Positions 5,676-6,151 of a stretch of 6,151 bases of DNA are shown here, one piece after another (within the stretch, counting starts at the first letter, position 1; each line of letters starts with the position of its first letter). The notes beneath the pieces are model-generated. The model saw nothing but the letters and a program-made list of their open reading frames with translations. It made no database searches and was not told the DNA's origin. Origin of the DNA: Bacteroidales bacterium UBA4459 (GTDB taxonomy: Bacteria > Bacteroidota > Bacteroidia > Bacteroidales > F082); NCBI GenBank assembly GCA_002389465.1, contig DGOT01000049.1:335-6485 (forward strand), given 5' to 3'. Both the position numbers and the translations under genes were made by a program.

Positions 5676-6151
5676 ATGATCACAAGACAACTGACACACC
5701 CTGAAAGTATTGTTGTTGTAGGTGGTTCCAACGATAATCATAAACCCGGAGGAAGTATTCTACGCAACCTGATCGAAGGAGAGTTTGCCGGGAAACTCTA
5801 TGTGCTTAACCCCAAAGAGGATGAGGTGCAGGGCATAAAAAGTTACCGCGATCCGCACGAACTTCCGGATGTAGACCTGGCCATCATCGCCATTGCGGCG
5901 AAATATACGCCCGACACGATCGATTACCTGGCATACAACAAAAACACACGGGCATTTATCATTTTGTCGGCTGGTTTTTCCGAAGAGAGTGAAGAAGGGA
6001 AAAAGCTGGAAGATCGAATTGTGAAAACGGTGAATGAGGTAGGAGCATCCCTCATCGGCCCTAACTGTGTGGGTGTGCTGACCCCTCAATACCATGGTGT
6101 GTTTACCAAACCTATCCCAAAACTGGATAAAAATGGTTGCGATTTTATCTC
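5676..6151 (+). CDS. NDP-forming acyl-CoA synthetase (acetate--CoA ligase, ADP-forming), N-terminal CoA-binding part; 3' truncated by window
   Basis: The frame is open from ATG 5676 to the window end: 158 complete codons plus two bases. The protein begins MITRQLTHPESIVVVGGSND, a CoA-binding domain with the SIVVVGGS loop (residues 11-18) and GGSILRNLI (25-33). VYVLNPK-like strand content (42-47), VDLAIIAIAAKYTPDTI (66-82), ILSAGFSE (96-103) and GPNCVGV (128-134) follow. These match the ADP-forming acetyl-CoA synthetase / succinyl-CoA synthetase alpha superfamily, in which acyl-CoA plus ADP and phosphate give the acid, CoA and ATP, or the reverse. The phospho-His domain and the ATP-grasp part lie beyond the window, so it cannot be said whether this is a fused alpha-beta protein or a single subunit, nor which acid is used. 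The ATG is supported by the -7 promoter just upstream and by the family's usual start shortly before the first strand. Confidence 0.85.
   Translation, partial: MITRQLTHPESIVVVGGSNDNHKPGGSILRNLIEGEFAGKLYVLNPKEDEVQGIKSYRDPHELPDVDLAIIAIAAKYTPDTIDYLAYNKNTRAFIILSAGFSEESEEGKKLEDRIVKTVNEVGASLIGPNCVGVLTPQYHGVFTKPIPKLDKNGCDFI

Noticed and set aside
5550..6095. Two antisense open frames (5550-5741 and 5760-6095) over the repeat end and the acyl-CoA synthetase gene
   Set aside because: The first crosses the repeat end, the promoter and the start of a recognised gene; the second is wholly opposite the conserved CoA-binding domain. Neither has a recognisable motif.

Overview
The window looks like chromosomal DNA from a member of the Bacteroidota, probably the Bacteroidales/Marinilabiliales side. 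This is inferred from three things: start codons lack clear Shine-Dalgarno sequences, an exact TAnnTTTG -7 promoter element lies upstream of the last gene, and one intergenic spacer holds a palindromic repeat of a style common in this phylum. Base composition is moderate and similar across all genes, with no obvious sign of recent transfer.

All recognised genes are on the + strand. (1) Positions 1-111 hold the 3' end of a membrane protein, probably a drug/metabolite (EamA-like) transporter. Its last codons overlap (2) a 384-aa saccharopine dehydrogenase / lysine 6-dehydrogenase-like oxidoreductase (93-1247). A 55-bp gap precedes (3) a 735-aa prokaryotic cation-chloride cotransporter of the SLC12 family (1303-3510), with a 12-helix APC-type core and the soluble SLC12 C-terminal domain. 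Only 18 bp later comes (4) a 604-aa protein (3529-5343) that joins a DhaL-type kinase domain, a FakA-like middle domain and a complete DegV/FakB-type fatty-acid-binding domain. It appears to be a fatty acid kinase and its acyl carrier in one chain. A 332-bp spacer (5344-5675) then holds a weak terminator, a 141-bp imperfect inverted repeat and a promoter. (5) The start of an NDP-forming acyl-CoA synthetase (5676 to the window end) follows.

Genes 1-4 could be transcribed together, because they are tightly spaced or overlapping, although the proteins share no obvious single pathway (amino-acid redox, ion cotransport, exogenous fatty-acid activation). The acyl-CoA synthetase appears to be a separate transcription unit. 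No classical mobile element, CRISPR array, tRNA or rRNA is visible.

The most interesting features are the FakA-FakB-like fusion, the Asn found where FakB proteins carry a conserved His, the unusual start region of that gene, and the bacterial SLC12 transporter that retains most ion-site residues of the animal NKCC proteins. None of these is proof of a new system. They are specific, checkable oddities in an otherwise ordinary housekeeping region.
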